The position numbers and the translations under genes were made by a program. From contig CASFAX010000006.1 of NCBI GenBank assembly GCA_949292945.1, positions 46,069 through 110,068 of the forward strand: 64,000 nt of DNA. Reading direction: 5' to 3'. Below the pieces are notes generated by a model, which made no database searches, was not told the origin of the DNA, and saw nothing but the letters and a program-made list of their open reading frames with translations. This stretch comes from an uncultured Bacillota bacterium (GTDB lineage Bacteria; Bacillota; Clostridia; Peptostreptococcales; Anaerovoracaceae). Shown one piece after another: positions 54,012-63,990 of this stretch (position 1 is the first letter of the stretch; each line of letters opens with the position of its first letter).

Positions 54012-54563
54012 ATGATTTACGTATTCTTAGCAAACGGATTTGAAGAAGTCGAAGCGATTACAGCAGTTGATCTTTTCAGAAGGGCTGAAATGCAGGTAAA
54101 GACCGCATCCCTTATGGAGGACAGGACTGTGTACGGATCAAAGGGGATAGGAGTAGAGGCCGACATAATGTTCGGCGACGTGGACTGGGAGCACTGCACC
54201 ATGATGGTTCTGCCGGGAGGAATGCCCGGTACCATAAACATGTGCAACCATTACGATTTCAACACAAAACTCAAGGAATACAACGAACGGGGCGGTCTCA
54301 TCGCTGCCATATGCGCAGCGCCTATGGTGCTGGGCAAGGCAGGCATACTGGGAGGACGCCGTGCTACCATATACGACGGAATGGAAGCGGAGCTTCTCAA
54401 TGCTGAATACACAGGCGAGGACGTTACCGTATGCGAAAACATCGTGACGGGAAGAGGCCCGGGACTTGCCATGGACTTTGCGCTTAAGCTCATAGAGATT
54501 GTAAAGGGCAGGGAGACCATGGAGGAAGTAAAAGCAGGTCTTCTCTACGAAAAGGAGCTATAA
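54012..54563 (+). CDS. DJ-1/PfpI family protein
   Basis: 183 residues: FLANGFEEVEAITAVDLFRRA with the conserved Glu, and the nucleophile elbow AAICAAPMVLGKAG with its cysteine, then TGRGPGLAMDFAL. Bacterial members act as chaperone-like or glyoxalase/deglycase-type enzymes; the precise activity is not decidable. The stop directly abuts the next start. Confidence 0.9.
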   Translation: MIYVFLANGFEEVEAITAVDLFRRAEMQVKTASLMEDRTVYGSKGIGVEADIMFGDVDWEHCTMMVLPGGMPGTINMCNHYDFNTKLKEYNERGGLIAAICAAPMVLGKAGILGGRRATIYDGMEAELLNAEYTGEDVTVCENIVTGRGPGLAMDFALKLIEIVKGRETMEEVKAGLLYEKEL

Positions 54564-55352
54564 ATGAGCTACAAGACGGACATGCACATTCACAGCGTGT
54601 ACTCGGACGGCTGGATGACTCCGGTGGAGCTGGTGAGAAAGTATAAGGACGACGATTACGACGTAGTTTCCATTACGGATCACGATAACGTGGCAGGAGT
54701 TCACGATGCCGCCGTTTCCGGTGAAGCTCTCAGGATTCAGGTAATACCGGGAATAGAGCTCTCCACGGGAAAGAAACTTTCGGGAAACGATTATGAAAGC
54801 GAAGTACACGTTCTGGGATACCACATCGACACGGAAAACTCCGGGCTCCTTGCCATTTCCGATAAGCTCCTTAAGGGAAGAAAGGAGAGGAATGCTTTAG
54901 TCATGGAGGAGCTCAGAAGCATGGGCTACGACATCGACGAGGGCATAATAAATGAGAGAAACGGCGGGAAATACGTGGCAAAGCCTGATTTTGTCAGAGC
55001 CCTTGCCGCCTGCGGAGTGGAAACGAAAAAGGGCTGGCAGATGATGGACAAAGCTCCGTCCCGCTACCTTCCGGAGACGGAGGAAGGCATAGAGACCATA
55101 AGGTCGGCCGGCGGAATCGCAGTTTTGGCTCATCCCATGAAGATTTCGGGACTTAGACCACGGGAAGATGGATTCTTTGACAGGCTTTCAGACCTTCTGA
55201 GAGAACTTAAGAAAGCGGGCCTTGGAGGGATGGAGTGCTTTCACCCGTCTGCGGGGGAGAAGGAAAGGCTGGAACTCGTAAAACTTGCGGGAAAATACCA
55301 CCTTCACATTACGGAAGGATCTGACTTTCACGGGAAAAAAGGAGAAGCTTAA
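54564..55352 (+). CDS. PHP-domain phosphoesterase
   Basis: 262 residues. Metal-binding motifs of the PHP fold are visible: DMHIHSVYSDG, SITDHDNV, VIPGIELS, VLAHPMK and GSDFHGKKG. It is of the YciV/RNase AM type (3',5'-nucleotide bisphosphate or RNA 5'-end phosphatase/exonuclease), but other PHP phosphatases are possible. It begins immediately after the DJ-1 gene and ends two bases before phoH, so it belongs to the following operon. Confidence 0.87.
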   Translation: MSYKTDMHIHSVYSDGWMTPVELVRKYKDDDYDVVSITDHDNVAGVHDAAVSGEALRIQVIPGIELSTGKKLSGNDYESEVHVLGYHIDTENSGLLAISDKLLKGRKERNALVMEELRSMGYDIDEGIINERNGGKYVAKPDFVRALAACGVETKKGWQMMDKAPSRYLPETEEGIETIRSAGGIAVLAHPMKISGLRPREDGFFDRLSDLLRELKKAGLGGMECFHPSAGEKERLELVKLAGKYHLHITEGSDFHGKKGEA

Positions 55353-55354
55353 TA

Positions 55355-56329
55355 TTGACAGATACAGGATTACCTATTAAAAAAGTAGAGCTTTCAGATG
55401 ACGTGGACAGGGCTGCCCTGTTCGGAGCCCTTGATGCAAACCTTAAGATGATAACCGAGGCTACAGGCACTGAAATCTTCCAGAGGGACGACGGACTTAC
55501 CCTTAAGGGAGGAGATGTGGATGCAGCTGAAAGGATTCTCGGGGAAATGGCTCAGGCCCTCCGCTCGGGGGAAAATCTGGACAGGCAGAAGGCGTCATAC
55601 ATCGTGTCGCTGGGAAACGAAGGAACGTCCTATGCGGAAAGCGGCGTAAACAGGGACGTCATATGCTTCACGGCGACGGGAAGGCCTTTGAAACCAAAGA
55701 CCATAGGCCAGCGAAACTATGTGGATAGCATCAGGAAGAAGGACATAGTCTTTGGTATCGGCCCTGCGGGAACGGGAAAGACGTACCTTGCCGTGGCCAT
55801 GGCCGTGACTGCCTTTAAGAACAAGCAGGTGCAGAAGATAATACTGACCCGTCCGGCAGTGGAGGCCGGGGAAAGTCTGGGATTTCTTCCGGGAGACATG
55901 CAGGACAAGGTGGATCCATACCTGAGGCCTCTATACGACGCCCTTTACGATGTGCTGGGAAGGGATAACGCTATGCGCCTGAGGGAAAAGGAAGTTATCG
56001 AAGTGGTTCCCCTTGCATACATGAGAGGAAGAACCCTTGATAATTCCTTCATCATACTGGATGAAGCCCAGAACACCACCAGGGAGCAGATGAAGATGTT
56101 TCTCACCAGAATGGGCTTCGGCTCCAAAGTGGTGGTGACAGGCGACGTGACCCAGATAGATCTTCCAAAGGGAAAGAAGAGCGGTCTGGTGGAAGCCGCC
56201 AAGATACTTAAGACCGTAAAGGACATAGATTTCTGTTACTTAAGGGAAACGGACGTGGTGAGACACGAGCTTGTGAGAAAGATAATAGCGGCCTACGACC
56301 AGTACTATAAGAGATACCCCAGCGAATAG
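55355..56329 (+). CDS. phoH: PhoH family ATPase
   Basis: 324 residues. An N-terminal KH-like part is followed by the P-loop GPAGTGKTYLAVAMA, then LTRPAVEAGESLGFLPGD, Walker B FIILDEAQN and TGDVTQIDLP. It is an RNA-linked ATPase/helicase usually encoded beside ybeY, implicated in rRNA processing. Translation starts at TTG 55355, seven bases after GGAGAAG; no ATG or GTG fits. Confidence 0.93.
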   Translation: MTDTGLPIKKVELSDDVDRAALFGALDANLKMITEATGTEIFQRDDGLTLKGGDVDAAERILGEMAQALRSGENLDRQKASYIVSLGNEGTSYAESGVNRDVICFTATGRPLKPKTIGQRNYVDSIRKKDIVFGIGPAGTGKTYLAVAMAVTAFKNKQVQKIILTRPAVEAGESLGFLPGDMQDKVDPYLRPLYDALYDVLGRDNAMRLREKEVIEVVPLAYMRGRTLDNSFIILDEAQNTTREQMKMFLTRMGFGSKVVVTGDVTQIDLPKGKKSGLVEAAKILKTVKDIDFCYLRETDVVRHELVRKIIAAYDQYYKRYPSE

Positions 56330-56344
56330 AGGAAAGCTATCGAT

Positions 56345-56806
56345 ATGGAAATATATTTTGAAGACGAGAGAGGCGATCTCGACGGAAAAACCGAAGATTA
56401 TATGAGAAAGTCAGCTGTCCGGTGCGTTGAGGGGGAAGGCCTCGATGCCGGAAGGTGCACCGTAAGCGTAACGTTTACGGACAAAGACGGCATAAGGGAG
56501 CTTAACAGGGATTACCGCGGAGTTGACAGGGTTACCGACGTTTTGTCCTTTCCACAGTACGACGATTTTGACGAAATCCCGGAGGAAGGAGAGATACTCC
56601 TGGGCGACGTTGTAATATGCAAAGAGAAAGCTATGGAGCAGGCCGGAGAATTCGGACACTCCCTGGACAGGGAGATGATATATCTCTTTACCCACAGCAT
56701 TCTTCACCTTCTCGGCTACGATCACATGGAGGAGGAAGAGAAGAAGGAAATGCGCCTGAAGGAAGAAGAGATTATGGATTTTCTGGGACTGCCGAGGGAG
56801 GTATAG
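56345..56806 (+). CDS. ybeY: rRNA maturation endoribonuclease YbeY
   Basis: 153 residues with the zinc motif HSILHLLGYDH near the end and the family segment YRGVDRVTDVLSFPQ. It takes part in 16S 3'-end maturation and 70S quality control. In many Firmicutes dgkA stands between ybeY and cdd; it is absent here and the gap is three bases. Confidence 0.95.
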   Translation: MEIYFEDERGDLDGKTEDYMRKSAVRCVEGEGLDAGRCTVSVTFTDKDGIRELNRDYRGVDRVTDVLSFPQYDDFDEIPEEGEILLGDVVICKEKAMEQAGEFGHSLDREMIYLFTHSILHLLGYDHMEEEEKKEMRLKEEEIMDFLGLPREV

Positions 56807-56809
56807 AAG

Positions 56810-57208
56810 ATGAGCAGAGAAGTTACGGAGATGGATTTAAAGCTTTACAGGACTGCCGTGTCCATGCTGGAAAGATCCTATTCGCCTTTTTCAAATTTTA
56901 AGGTGGGAGCGGCTCTTCTGACAAAGTCGGGAGAAATCGTAACCGGTGTGAACATAGAGAATTCATCCCTGGGAGCCACCATCTGTGCGGAGAGGACAGC
57001 TTTTGTCAAAGCGATATCGGAAGGATACAGGGAGTTTGACACAATAGCCATAGCCAGCAGCGGACAGGAGGCATGGCCCTGCGGAATATGCAGGCAGTTC
57101 ATGTACGAGTTTGCCCCTGACCTCAGGGTGGTGACGGGACTTTCCGAGGACAGCCTGAGAGTCCTCACACTTAAGGAGCTTTTGCCGGAGGGATTCAGAT
57201 TACAATGA
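56810..57208 (+). CDS. cdd: Cytidine deaminase
   Basis: 132 residues of the tetrameric type: SPFSNFKVGAAL, NIENSSLGATICAERTA with catalytic Glu and zinc Cys, and PCGICRQ with two more zinc Cys. It deaminates cytidine and deoxycytidine. GGGAGG precedes the start. Its end overlaps the era start by ATGA. Confidence 0.96.
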   Translation: MSREVTEMDLKLYRTAVSMLERSYSPFSNFKVGAALLTKSGEIVTGVNIENSSLGATICAERTAFVKAISEGYREFDTIAIASSGQEAWPCGICRQFMYEFAPDLRVVTGLSEDSLRVLTLKELLPEGFRLQ

Positions 57209-58089
57209 AATCAGGCTTTGCAGGAATAATAGGACGCCCCAACGTGGGAAAGTCCACCCTTTTAAACAGCATACTGGGCGAGAAAATCGCCATAACAACC
57301 GATAAGCCACAGACTACGAGAAACAGCATCAGAGGAATATACACCAGGCCTGGCGAGGCGCAGATAGTCTTCATCGACACGCCGGGAATACACAAGGCTC
57401 ACAGCCGCCTGGGAAGCGCCATGACGGAGATGGCGGTAAACACTTTTAAAGAAGTGGACGTGATACTCTTTCTCGTAGACGGAAGCGCGAAGAAGGGCCC
57501 GGGGGACAGGTACATATTCGACATGATCAAAGACCTGGATACCCCGAAGATTCTCGTCATAAATAAGACGGATAAGATGAATCCGGAGGATTTTGCAAGG
57601 CTGTATGACGAGTACGAAAAGACCGGTGTGTTTCACGCCATATTCGGAACGTCGGCGCTGCTTGGAAAGAACATAGACGGGCTTTTAGAGGAAATAGAAA
57701 AGCTCATGCCGGAAGGCCCCATGTATTTCCCGGAGGACATGGTCACGGATCATCCGGAAAGGTTTCTCGTAAGCGAGATAATAAGGGAGAAGATTCTCAT
57801 GTACTTAAACGACGAAGTTCCTCACGGAGTTGCCGTCGAGATAGAGTCATTTAAGGAGGAGCCGGGTCTTGCGAGAATCGGCGCCGTAATCTACTGCGAG
57901 AAGAAGTCCCACAAGGGAATAATCATCGGAAAGCAGGGAAGAAAGCTCAAGGGCATAGGCCAGAGCGCCAGAAAGGAAATAGAGGCGCTGCTGGGAACGA
58001 AGGTGTACCTTGAGACCTGGGTAAAGGTGAAGGAGAACTGGCGGGACAGCGACACGGCCATAGCCAATTTCGGATATAAGGATAATTAG
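57205..58089 (+). CDS. era: GTPase Era
   Basis: 294 residues: G1 GRPNVGKSTLL, G3 DTPGI, G4 NKTD, and the C-terminal KH domain with GIIIGKQGRKLKGIG. It binds the 16S 3' end during 30S assembly. Four-base overlap with cdd; recO begins directly after its stop. Confidence 0.97.
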   Translation: MKSGFAGIIGRPNVGKSTLLNSILGEKIAITTDKPQTTRNSIRGIYTRPGEAQIVFIDTPGIHKAHSRLGSAMTEMAVNTFKEVDVILFLVDGSAKKGPGDRYIFDMIKDLDTPKILVINKTDKMNPEDFARLYDEYEKTGVFHAIFGTSALLGKNIDGLLEEIEKLMPEGPMYFPEDMVTDHPERFLVSEIIREKILMYLNDEVPHGVAVEIESFKEEPGLARIGAVIYCEKKSHKGIIIGKQGRKLKGIGQSARKEIEALLGTKVYLETWVKVKENWRDSDTAIANFGYKDN

Positions 58090-58899
58090 ATGTATACTGA
58101 TACCGACGGAATAGTATTCAGACAGGTCAAGGCTCCCGCAGGACGCCGGATGGTGCTGATACTCACAAGAAAATACGGCAAGATAAGCGTCGGCACATCT
58201 GTAACCGAAGGGAAAGGAAGGACGAAGGCTGCCCTTGCGGTAAGACCCTTTACCTACGGAAGGTACGACCTCTTCGTGAACAGAGGGTACTACGACCTGA
58301 ATTCCGCGGAGGTAAAGAAAAGTTACTATTCCCTGGGGGAGGATCTGGACAAGTACATGTATGCGTCCTTTGCTCTGGAGCTGGCGGAGAAGATGCTGCC
58401 TGAAGAGGCGCCTCAGCCTGCCATGCTGGATCTTATCCTTGCCTTTCTCGCTTCCATGGAGAGAAAGAAGACCGGGTATCTTACGACGGTGCTGGCTTTT
58501 GAGGTGAAGGCTCTTTCCATAATGGGAAGCCTGCCGGACCTTAAAGAGTGCTGTGTGTGCGGAAAAAGGAGAAGCCCCGAAAAGCACAAAGGACAGCCGG
58601 CAGCGGTCAGCATACCTGACGGCGGCATCATATGCAGGGATTGTCTGAAAAAGAAAGAGGCGGAATCCGGTTATAATCGTCCGGGGCAATTGATTTATAC
58701 TCCGAAATTTGATATAGTTAATATAATAATGTATTTTTTGAAAAAGCCCGTAAGCGCTTTTGAGTCCGTAATGCTAGATGATTCTACGGCCAGGGAGCTT
58801 CAGAGGATAATCAGGGAATACATATCCTACTATTTTGACATAGGAAGTCTTAAGAGCGAGGCAATTATTACGGGTCAGGCAGGTACATGCGGCCAGTAG
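58090..58899 (+). CDS. recO: DNA repair protein RecO
   Basis: 269 residues: N-terminal OB fold (DGIVFRQVKAPAGRRMVLILTR, read in parts), a helical domain and a Cys4 zinc site (CCVCGKRR...GIICRDC). It loads RecA in gap repair with RecF and RecR. It begins directly after era, the conserved order. Confidence 0.92.
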   Translation: MYTDTDGIVFRQVKAPAGRRMVLILTRKYGKISVGTSVTEGKGRTKAALAVRPFTYGRYDLFVNRGYYDLNSAEVKKSYYSLGEDLDKYMYASFALELAEKMLPEEAPQPAMLDLILAFLASMERKKTGYLTTVLAFEVKALSIMGSLPDLKECCVCGKRRSPEKHKGQPAAVSIPDGGIICRDCLKKKEAESGYNRPGQLIYTPKFDIVNIIMYFLKKPVSAFESVMLDDSTARELQRIIREYISYYFDIGSLKSEAIITGQAGTCGQ

Positions 58900-58926
58900 T
58901 GAGGAAATATACGAGGAGGCGTTTTT

Positions 58927-59607
58927 ATGGAAATCACATTGGAGAAAATCGAACTGGTAAAGGACAGAACGGGAGTAACCTACAAGGAAGCAAAGGAAGC
59001 CCTTGAAGAGGCAGGCGGAAACGTTGTGGACGCCATCATAGCAATAGAGGAAAAGGTGGATTCCGGTGAGAGCCGCTCTACGAAGGCAAAGAAGGACGCC
59101 CTCATCGCCAGGATGAAGGAAATCGTAAAGAAAGGAAACGTTTCCAGAATCATGGTGACGAGAGAAGGAAATACCATTCTCAACATTCCTCTCACCGCAG
59201 GCCTCGTGGGCAGCGTTATCGCTCCTTACGGAATGATCGCAGGAGCTGTTGCGGCCTTCGGATTCAAGTGTAAAATCGAATTCGTAAGGGATGACGGCAG
59301 CGTCATAGACGTATCCGAAAAGGCTGAGAACCTCTACGAGGACACCAAGGTAAAGGGAGCAGCCCTCTACGGCGATATAAAGGAAAAGGCTCCGGGAGTC
59401 TACGAGGACGTTAAGGAAAAGGGCGGAATAGCTCTCGCCAAGGCAAAGAATGCAGCAGCTGCCGCAAAGGACAGAATCAGAAAAGGCAAGGACGACTTTG
59501 AGGAGGAAATGGAGGACTACTTCGACGACGAAGAAATCGAAGAACAGGAGACCCCGGAAGAGACCGCAAAGGAAGCAGCCGAAACTGAGGAAAAAGAAGA
59601 AAACTAA
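58927..59607 (+). CDS. DUF4342-like protein with UBA-type N-terminus
   Basis: 226 residues. The first 45 form a ubiquitin-associated-like three-helix fold ([20 protein letters not shown]) as in EF-Ts and DUF4342 proteins. The middle has a hydrophobic glycine-rich stretch ([23 protein letters not shown]) that may be membrane-associated. The C-terminus is amphipathic (repeats of the type YEDVKEKG) and then strongly acidic. The function is unknown. ACGAGGAGG precedes the start. Confidence 0.65.
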   Translation: MEITLEKIELVKDRTGVTYKEAKEALEEAGGNVVDAIIAIEEKVDSGESRSTKAKKDALIARMKEIVKKGNVSRIMVTREGNTILNIPLTAGLVGSVIAPYGMIAGAVAAFGFKCKIEFVRDDGSVIDVSEKAENLYEDTKVKGAALYGDIKEKAPGVYEDVKEKGGIALAKAKNAAAAAKDRIRKGKDDFEEEMEDYFDDEEIEEQETPEETAKEAAETEEKEEN

Positions 59608-59641
59608 TAAATCTAAAGAAAGAAGCAGGTATATAGAGCAG

Positions 59642-61045
59642 ATGAGCAGTAAAGCAACAATGGAAAAGATCGTCGCACTGGCGAAGAACAGAGGTTATGT
59701 GTATCCGGGTTCCGAGATTTACGGCGGTCTTGCCAACACATGGGATTACGGCCCTCTGGGTGTTGAATTCAAGAACAACGTGAAGAAGGCCTGGTGGAAG
59801 AAGTTCGTACAGGAGAACAAGTACAACGTAGGTCTTGATGCGGCTATTTTGATGAACCCGAGAACCTGGGAGGCATCCGGCCACATAGGAGGATTTTCCG
59901 ATCCACTTATCGACTGCAAGGAGTGCAAGGCCAGATTCAGGGCAGACAAGCTCATAGAGGATTACATGAAGGAAACCGGAGCCGAGGTGGAGACGGTAGA
60001 CGGATGGTCCAACGAGAAGCTGGAAAACTACATTAAGGAGCATCAGGTAAAGTGTCCTGAATGCGGAAAGTCCAACTTCACCGGAATCAGACAGTTCAAC
60101 CTCATGTTCAAGACCTTCCAGGGCGTAACTGAGGATTCAAAGTCCGAAATCTACCTCCGTCCGGAAACGGCTCAGGGCATATTCGTAAACTTCAAGAACG
60201 TGCAGAGAACATCCAGAAAGAAGATTCCTTTTGGAATCGCCCAGATAGGCAAGTCCTTCAGAAACGAGATTACGCCGGGCAACTTCACCTTCAGAACCAG
60301 AGAATTCGAGCAGATGGAGCTGGAGTTCTTCTGTAAGCCGGGAACCGATCTGGACTGGTTTGCGTACTGGAAGAACTACTGCGAGGAGTTTCTCCGTTCT
60401 CTCGGCATGAACATGGAAAACGTAAGACTGAGAGACCACTCAAAGGAGGAGCTTTCCCACTACAGCAACGCCACCACCGACATAGAGTATCTCTTCCCGT
60501 TCGGCTGGGGCGAGCTCTGGGGAATCGCAGACAGAACAGACTTTGACCTGAGAAAGCACAGCGAATTCTCCGGGCAGGAGATGACGTACATAGATTCGGA
60601 GACCGGCGAAAGGTACATACCGTACTGCATCGAGCCGTCCCTGGGAGCAGACAGAGTGGCTCTAGCATTCCTGACAGACGCCTACGACGAGGAAGTCTTA
60701 AAGTCTGAGGACGGAAAGGAAGACACCAGGGTAGTTCTGAGACTTCACCCGGCTCTTGCGCCGTTTAAGGCTGCGGTGCTTCCTCTTGCAAAGAAGCTTT
60801 CAGCAGTTGCAGAACCTGTATACGAGGAGCTTTCAAAGTATTTCAACGTGGATTACGACGCTGCGGGCTCCATAGGAAAGAGGTACAGGAGAGAAGACGA
60901 AATCGGAACGCCGTTCTGCATCTGCGTTGACTTCGATACTGAAACCGATGGATGCGTAACTATCAGAGACAGAGATTCTATGGAGCAGGTTAGAATTCCT
61001 GTAGCCGAAGTTCGTTCCTATATAGAAGAAAGACTTATATTTTAA
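59642..61045 (+). CDS. glyQS: Glycyl-tRNA synthetase, alpha-2 dimeric type
   Basis: 467 residues of the single-chain class II Gly[35 protein letters not shown] (motif 2 area), [35 protein letters not shown] and the C-terminal anticodon-binding domain. ATG 59642 is the best start by family fit, though its ribosome site (AGCAGG) is weak; ATG 59660 is the alternative. The frame extends back into the preceding gene without significance. Confidence 0.94.
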   Translation: MSSKATMEKIVALAKNRGYVYPGSEIYGGLANTWDYGPLGVEFKNNVKKAWWKKFVQENKYNVGLDAAILMNPRTWEASGHIGGFSDPLIDCKECKARFRADKLIEDYMKETGAEVETVDGWSNEKLENYIKEHQVKCPECGKSNFTGIRQFNLMFKTFQGVTEDSKSEIYLRPETAQGIFVNFKNVQRTSRKKIPFGIAQIGKSFRNEITPGNFTFRTREFEQMELEFFCKPGTDLDWFAYWKNYCEEFLRSLGMNMENVRLRDHSKEELSHYSNATTDIEYLFPFGWGELWGIADRTDFDLRKHSEFSGQEMTYIDSETGERYIPYCIEPSLGADRVALAFLTDAYDEEVLKSEDGKEDTRVVLRLHPALAPFKAAVLPLAKKLSAVAEPVYEELSKYFNVDYDAAGSIGKRYRREDEIGTPFCICVDFDTETDGCVTIRDRDSMEQVRIPVAEVRSYIEERLIF

Positions 61046-61059
61046 CGATCTACGGCCTT

Positions 61060-61086
61060 TTCCGGCGGCGTGACTAATTGCCGGAA
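61060..61086 (+). promoter_or_regulatory. Hairpin in the glyQS-ppdK gap
   Basis: TTCCGGC and GCCGGAA pair perfectly (7 bp). No T run follows; the AAGGAG site of ppdK lies 14 bases later. It could be a processing or regulatory hairpin. Confidence 0.4.
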
Positions 61087-61115
61087 TCAGCTGCAGACAG
61101 AAGGAGATCAGACAC

Positions 61116-63746
61116 ATGGACAAGTTTGTTTACTCGTTTAACGAAGGCTCCAAGGATATGAGGAGCCTGCTGGGAGGTAAAGGCGCCAACCTTGCTGAAA
61201 TGACAAAGATAGGACTTCCGGTACCGTTCGGTTTTACGGTTACCACTGAAGCCTGCACCAGGTACTACGAGGAAGGCGGTCAGATTGCCGACAGCATAAA
61301 GGACGAAATTTACGAAAAGCTTTCAGAGCTTGAAAATGTAACGGGAAAGAAGTTCGGAGACCTTGAGAATCCACTCCTCGTTTCCGTGCGCTCCGGAGCG
61401 GTGTTCTCCATGCCGGGAATGATGGATACTATCCTGAACCTGGGACTTAACGACGACACCGTGGAAAGTCTTGCAAAGCTTACGGAAAACGACAGGTTTG
61501 CATACGATAGCTACAGGAGATTCATTCAGATGTTCGGAGACGTCGTAATGGAGATTCCTAAGACGGAGTTCGACAAAATCTTCGACGGCGTTAAGGAAAA
61601 GGCCGGAGCAAAGTATGACGTGGAGCTTACCACCGATAACCTTAAGGAGATAATAGCCGGATACAAGGAACTTGTTAAGAAATTCATGGGAAGAGATTTC
61701 CCTCAGGATCCGGCAGAGCAGCTGATGGAGGCTGTAAAGGCCGTATTCAGATCCTGGAACAACGACAGAGCTATTCTCTACAGAAAGCTGAACCACATTC
61801 CTGATTCCCTGGGAACTGCAGTAAACGTACAGTCCATGGTATTCGGAAACATGGGTGACACTTCCGGAACAGGCGTAGCATTTACCAGAAGCCCGGTTAA
61901 CGGAGAAAACCGCATCTTCGGCGAGTTCCTCGTAAACGCACAGGGCGAGGACGTAGTTGCAGGTATTAGAACTCCTAAGCCTATAGCAGAGATGGAAGAA
62001 TCCTTCCCTGAGGTATATAAGGACTTCACCAGAATCGCAGACGTTCTGGAAAAGCACTACCACGACATGCAGGATATGGAGTTTACCGTAGAGAGAAACA
62101 AGCTCTACATGCTCCAGACCAGGTCCGGAAAGCGTACAGCTGCAGCAGCTGTAAAGATTGCCGTTGACATGGTTGAAGAGGGACTTATCGACAGAGAAAC
62201 CGCTGTAATGCGCGTTGACCCTGAGCAGATAGATCAGCTCCTTCACCCTAACTTCGATGCAGAGGCAGAAAAAGCTGCTCAGTGCATCGCAAAGGGACTT
62301 CCTGCTTCCCCTGGAGCTGCATGCGGAAGAATATACTTTACCGCAGCAGAGGCTGAAAAGGCCGTTGCAGACGGAAACAAGGCAGTTCTCGTAAGACAGG
62401 AGACTTCTCCTGAAGACCTTGCAGGTATGGTTGCAGCAGAAGGTATCATGACCGCAAGAGGCGGAATGACTTCCCACGCAGCAGTAGTTGCAAGAGGCAT
62501 GGGCAAGTGCTGCGTTGCAGGCTGCTCCGAGGTCATAGTTGACGAAGAGAACAAGGTTATGAAGGTAGGCGACCTTACCTTCGGCGAAGGAGACTACATT
62601 TCCCTCAACGGTACTACGGGAACCGTATATGCCGGAATGATAAAGACCGTTGATCCTGAGTTCTCCGGAGACTTCGGTACCATTATGAGCTGGGCTGACG
62701 GCATCAGAACCATGAAGGTAAGAACCAATGCCGATAATCCTAGAGATGCAGCTCAGGCAGTTACCTTCGGTGCGGAAGGTATAGGACTTTGCCGTACGGA
62801 GCACATGTTCTTCGAAGATGAGAGAATTCCTGCCATCAGAAGAATGATAGTTGCCGATAACGAAGAGGAGAGAAGAGCAGCCCTTGCAGACCTTCTCCCT
62901 TATCAGAAGGGTGACTTCAAGGGAATATACGAGGTTATGGAAGACAGACCTGTCACCATCAGACTGTTAGACCCGCCTCTCCACGAGTTCCTGCCTAAGA
63001 CAGAAGAAGAGATAAAGCAGCTTTCTGACATTTCCGGCGTATCGGTGGAGAAGATAAAGAAGACCGTAACCGAGCTTCACGAGTTCAACCCTATGCTGGG
63101 ACACAGAGGCTGCCGTCTTGCGGTAACATATCCTGAAATCGCAGAGATGCAGACCAGAGCCATCATGGAAGCAGCCATCGAGGTAAAGGAAGAAAAGGGA
63201 TTCGACATCGTTCCTGAAATCATGATTCCGCTGGTAGGAATGAAGGACGAGCTGAAGTACGTAAAGGAAACCGTAGTAGCTACCGCAGAAGCCTGCAAGA
63301 AGGAAAAGAACTCCGACATCAAGTACATGGTCGGAACCATGGTAGAAGTTCCGAGGGCGGCCCTTACTGCTGACGAAATCGCAGAAGAAGCTGAATTCTT
63401 CTCCTTCGGAACCAATGACCTTACCCAGATGACCTTCGGCTTCTCCAGAGACGATACAGGAAAGCTCATCAAGGAGTACATGGACAAGGGCATTCTGAAG
63501 GACGACATATTCCAGTCCATCGACCAGACCGGCGTAGGCAAGCTGGTTAAGATGGCCGCCGACCTGGGACGCTCCACGAGACCTAATATCAAGCTGGGAA
63601 TCTGCGGAGAGCACGGCGGAGACCCTAGAAGCATCGACTTCTGCCAGAGAGTAGGCCTCAACTACGTATCCTGCTCACCGTTCAGAGTACCTGTAGCGAG
63701 AATAGCAGCAGCACAGGCAGCCATCAACGGAAAAGAATCCAAGTAA
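61116..63746 (+). CDS. ppdK: Pyruvate, phosphate dikinase
   Basis: 876 residues, full length. The N-terminal ATP-grasp domain begins SLLGGKGANLAEM. The swivelling phosphohistidine domain has GGMTSHAAVVARGMGKCCV, and the C-terminal PEP/pyruvate TIM barrel has LDPPLHEFLP, EVPRAALTADEIA and FSFGTNDLTQM. It interconverts pyruvate, ATP and phosphate with PEP, AMP and pyrophosphate, a common energy-saving step in anaerobic clostridia. AGAAGGAGATC precedes the start. Codon use is even more biased than in neighbours, suggesting high expression. Confidence 0.97.
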   Translation: MDKFVYSFNEGSKDMRSLLGGKGANLAEMTKIGLPVPFGFTVTTEACTRYYEEGGQIADSIKDEIYEKLSELENVTGKKFGDLENPLLVSVRSGAVFSMPGMMDTILNLGLNDDTVESLAKLTENDRFAYDSYRRFIQMFGDVVMEIPKTEFDKIFDGVKEKAGAKYDVELTTDNLKEIIAGYKELVKKFMGRDFPQDPAEQLMEAVKAVFRSWNNDRAILYRKLNHIPDSLGTAVNVQSMVFGNMGDTSGTGVAFTRSPVNGENRIFGEFLVNAQGEDVVAGIRTPKPIAEMEESFPEVYKDFTRIADVLEKHYHDMQDMEFTVERNKLYMLQTRSGKRTAAAAVKIAVDMVEEGLIDRETAVMRVDPEQIDQLLHPNFDAEAEKAAQCIAKGLPASPGAACGRIYFTAAEAEKAVADGNKAVLVRQETSPEDLAGMVAAEGIMTARGGMTSHAAVVARGMGKCCVAGCSEVIVDEENKVMKVGDLTFGEGDYISLNGTTGTVYAGMIKTVDPEFSGDFGTIMSWADGIRTMKVRTNADNPRDAAQAVTFGAEGIGLCRTEHMFFEDERIPAIRRMIVADNEEERRAALADLLPYQKGDFKGIYEVMEDRPVTIRLLDPPLHEFLPKTEEEIKQLSDISGVSVEKIKKTVTELHEFNPMLGHRGCRLAVTYPEIAEMQTRAIMEAAIEVKEEKGFDIVPEIMIPLVGMKDELKYVKETVVATAEACKKEKNSDIKYMVGTMVEVPRAALTADEIAEEAEFFSFGTNDLTQMTFGFSRDDTGKLIKEYMDKGILKDDIFQSIDQTGVGKLVKMAADLGRSTRPNIKLGICGEHGGDPRSIDFCQRVGLNYVSCSPFRVPVARIAAAQAAINGKESK

Positions 63747-63822
63747 AATAAAACCTTGCCGCCGTGCCCGCAGCTTACCGCGAGGCCACAGCAGCTAGAT
63801 GAAAAGAACAATAAGATTTAAT

Positions 63823-63854
63823 GACAAGAGGGGCGCCGCGGCGCCCCTCTTGTC
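63823..63854. repeat. Perfect 15-bp palindrome after ppdK
   Basis: GACAAGAGGGGCGCC (63823-63837) and its complement (63840-63854) are separated by two bases. The position suggests a terminator, but no T run follows. Confidence 0.7.
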
Positions 63855-63910
63855 TGTCAGCCAACTTTAGCCACCGAATCCCTCGAAGCTCAGATGCTCA
63901 GGCCAGTCCA

Positions 63911-63990
63911 CGACGATAGGCCACACCTCATCGCTGCTCGGATTTCGCTTCGACGATAGGCCACACCCCATCGCTGCTCGGATTTCGCGC
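63911..63990 (+). repeat. 40-bp tandem repeat, at least two units
   Basis: 63911-63950 and 63951-63990 match at 37 of 40 positions (a C/T change and the last two bases). Each unit begins CGACGATAGGCCACACC and contains ATCGCTGCTCGGATTTCGC. The window ends ten bases later, so more units may follow. No spacer separates the units. Confidence 0.85.

Noticed and set aside
63911..63990. Possible CRISPR array at the window end
   Set aside because: The two 40-bp units abut without spacers and differ from each other; there are no cas genes in the window.
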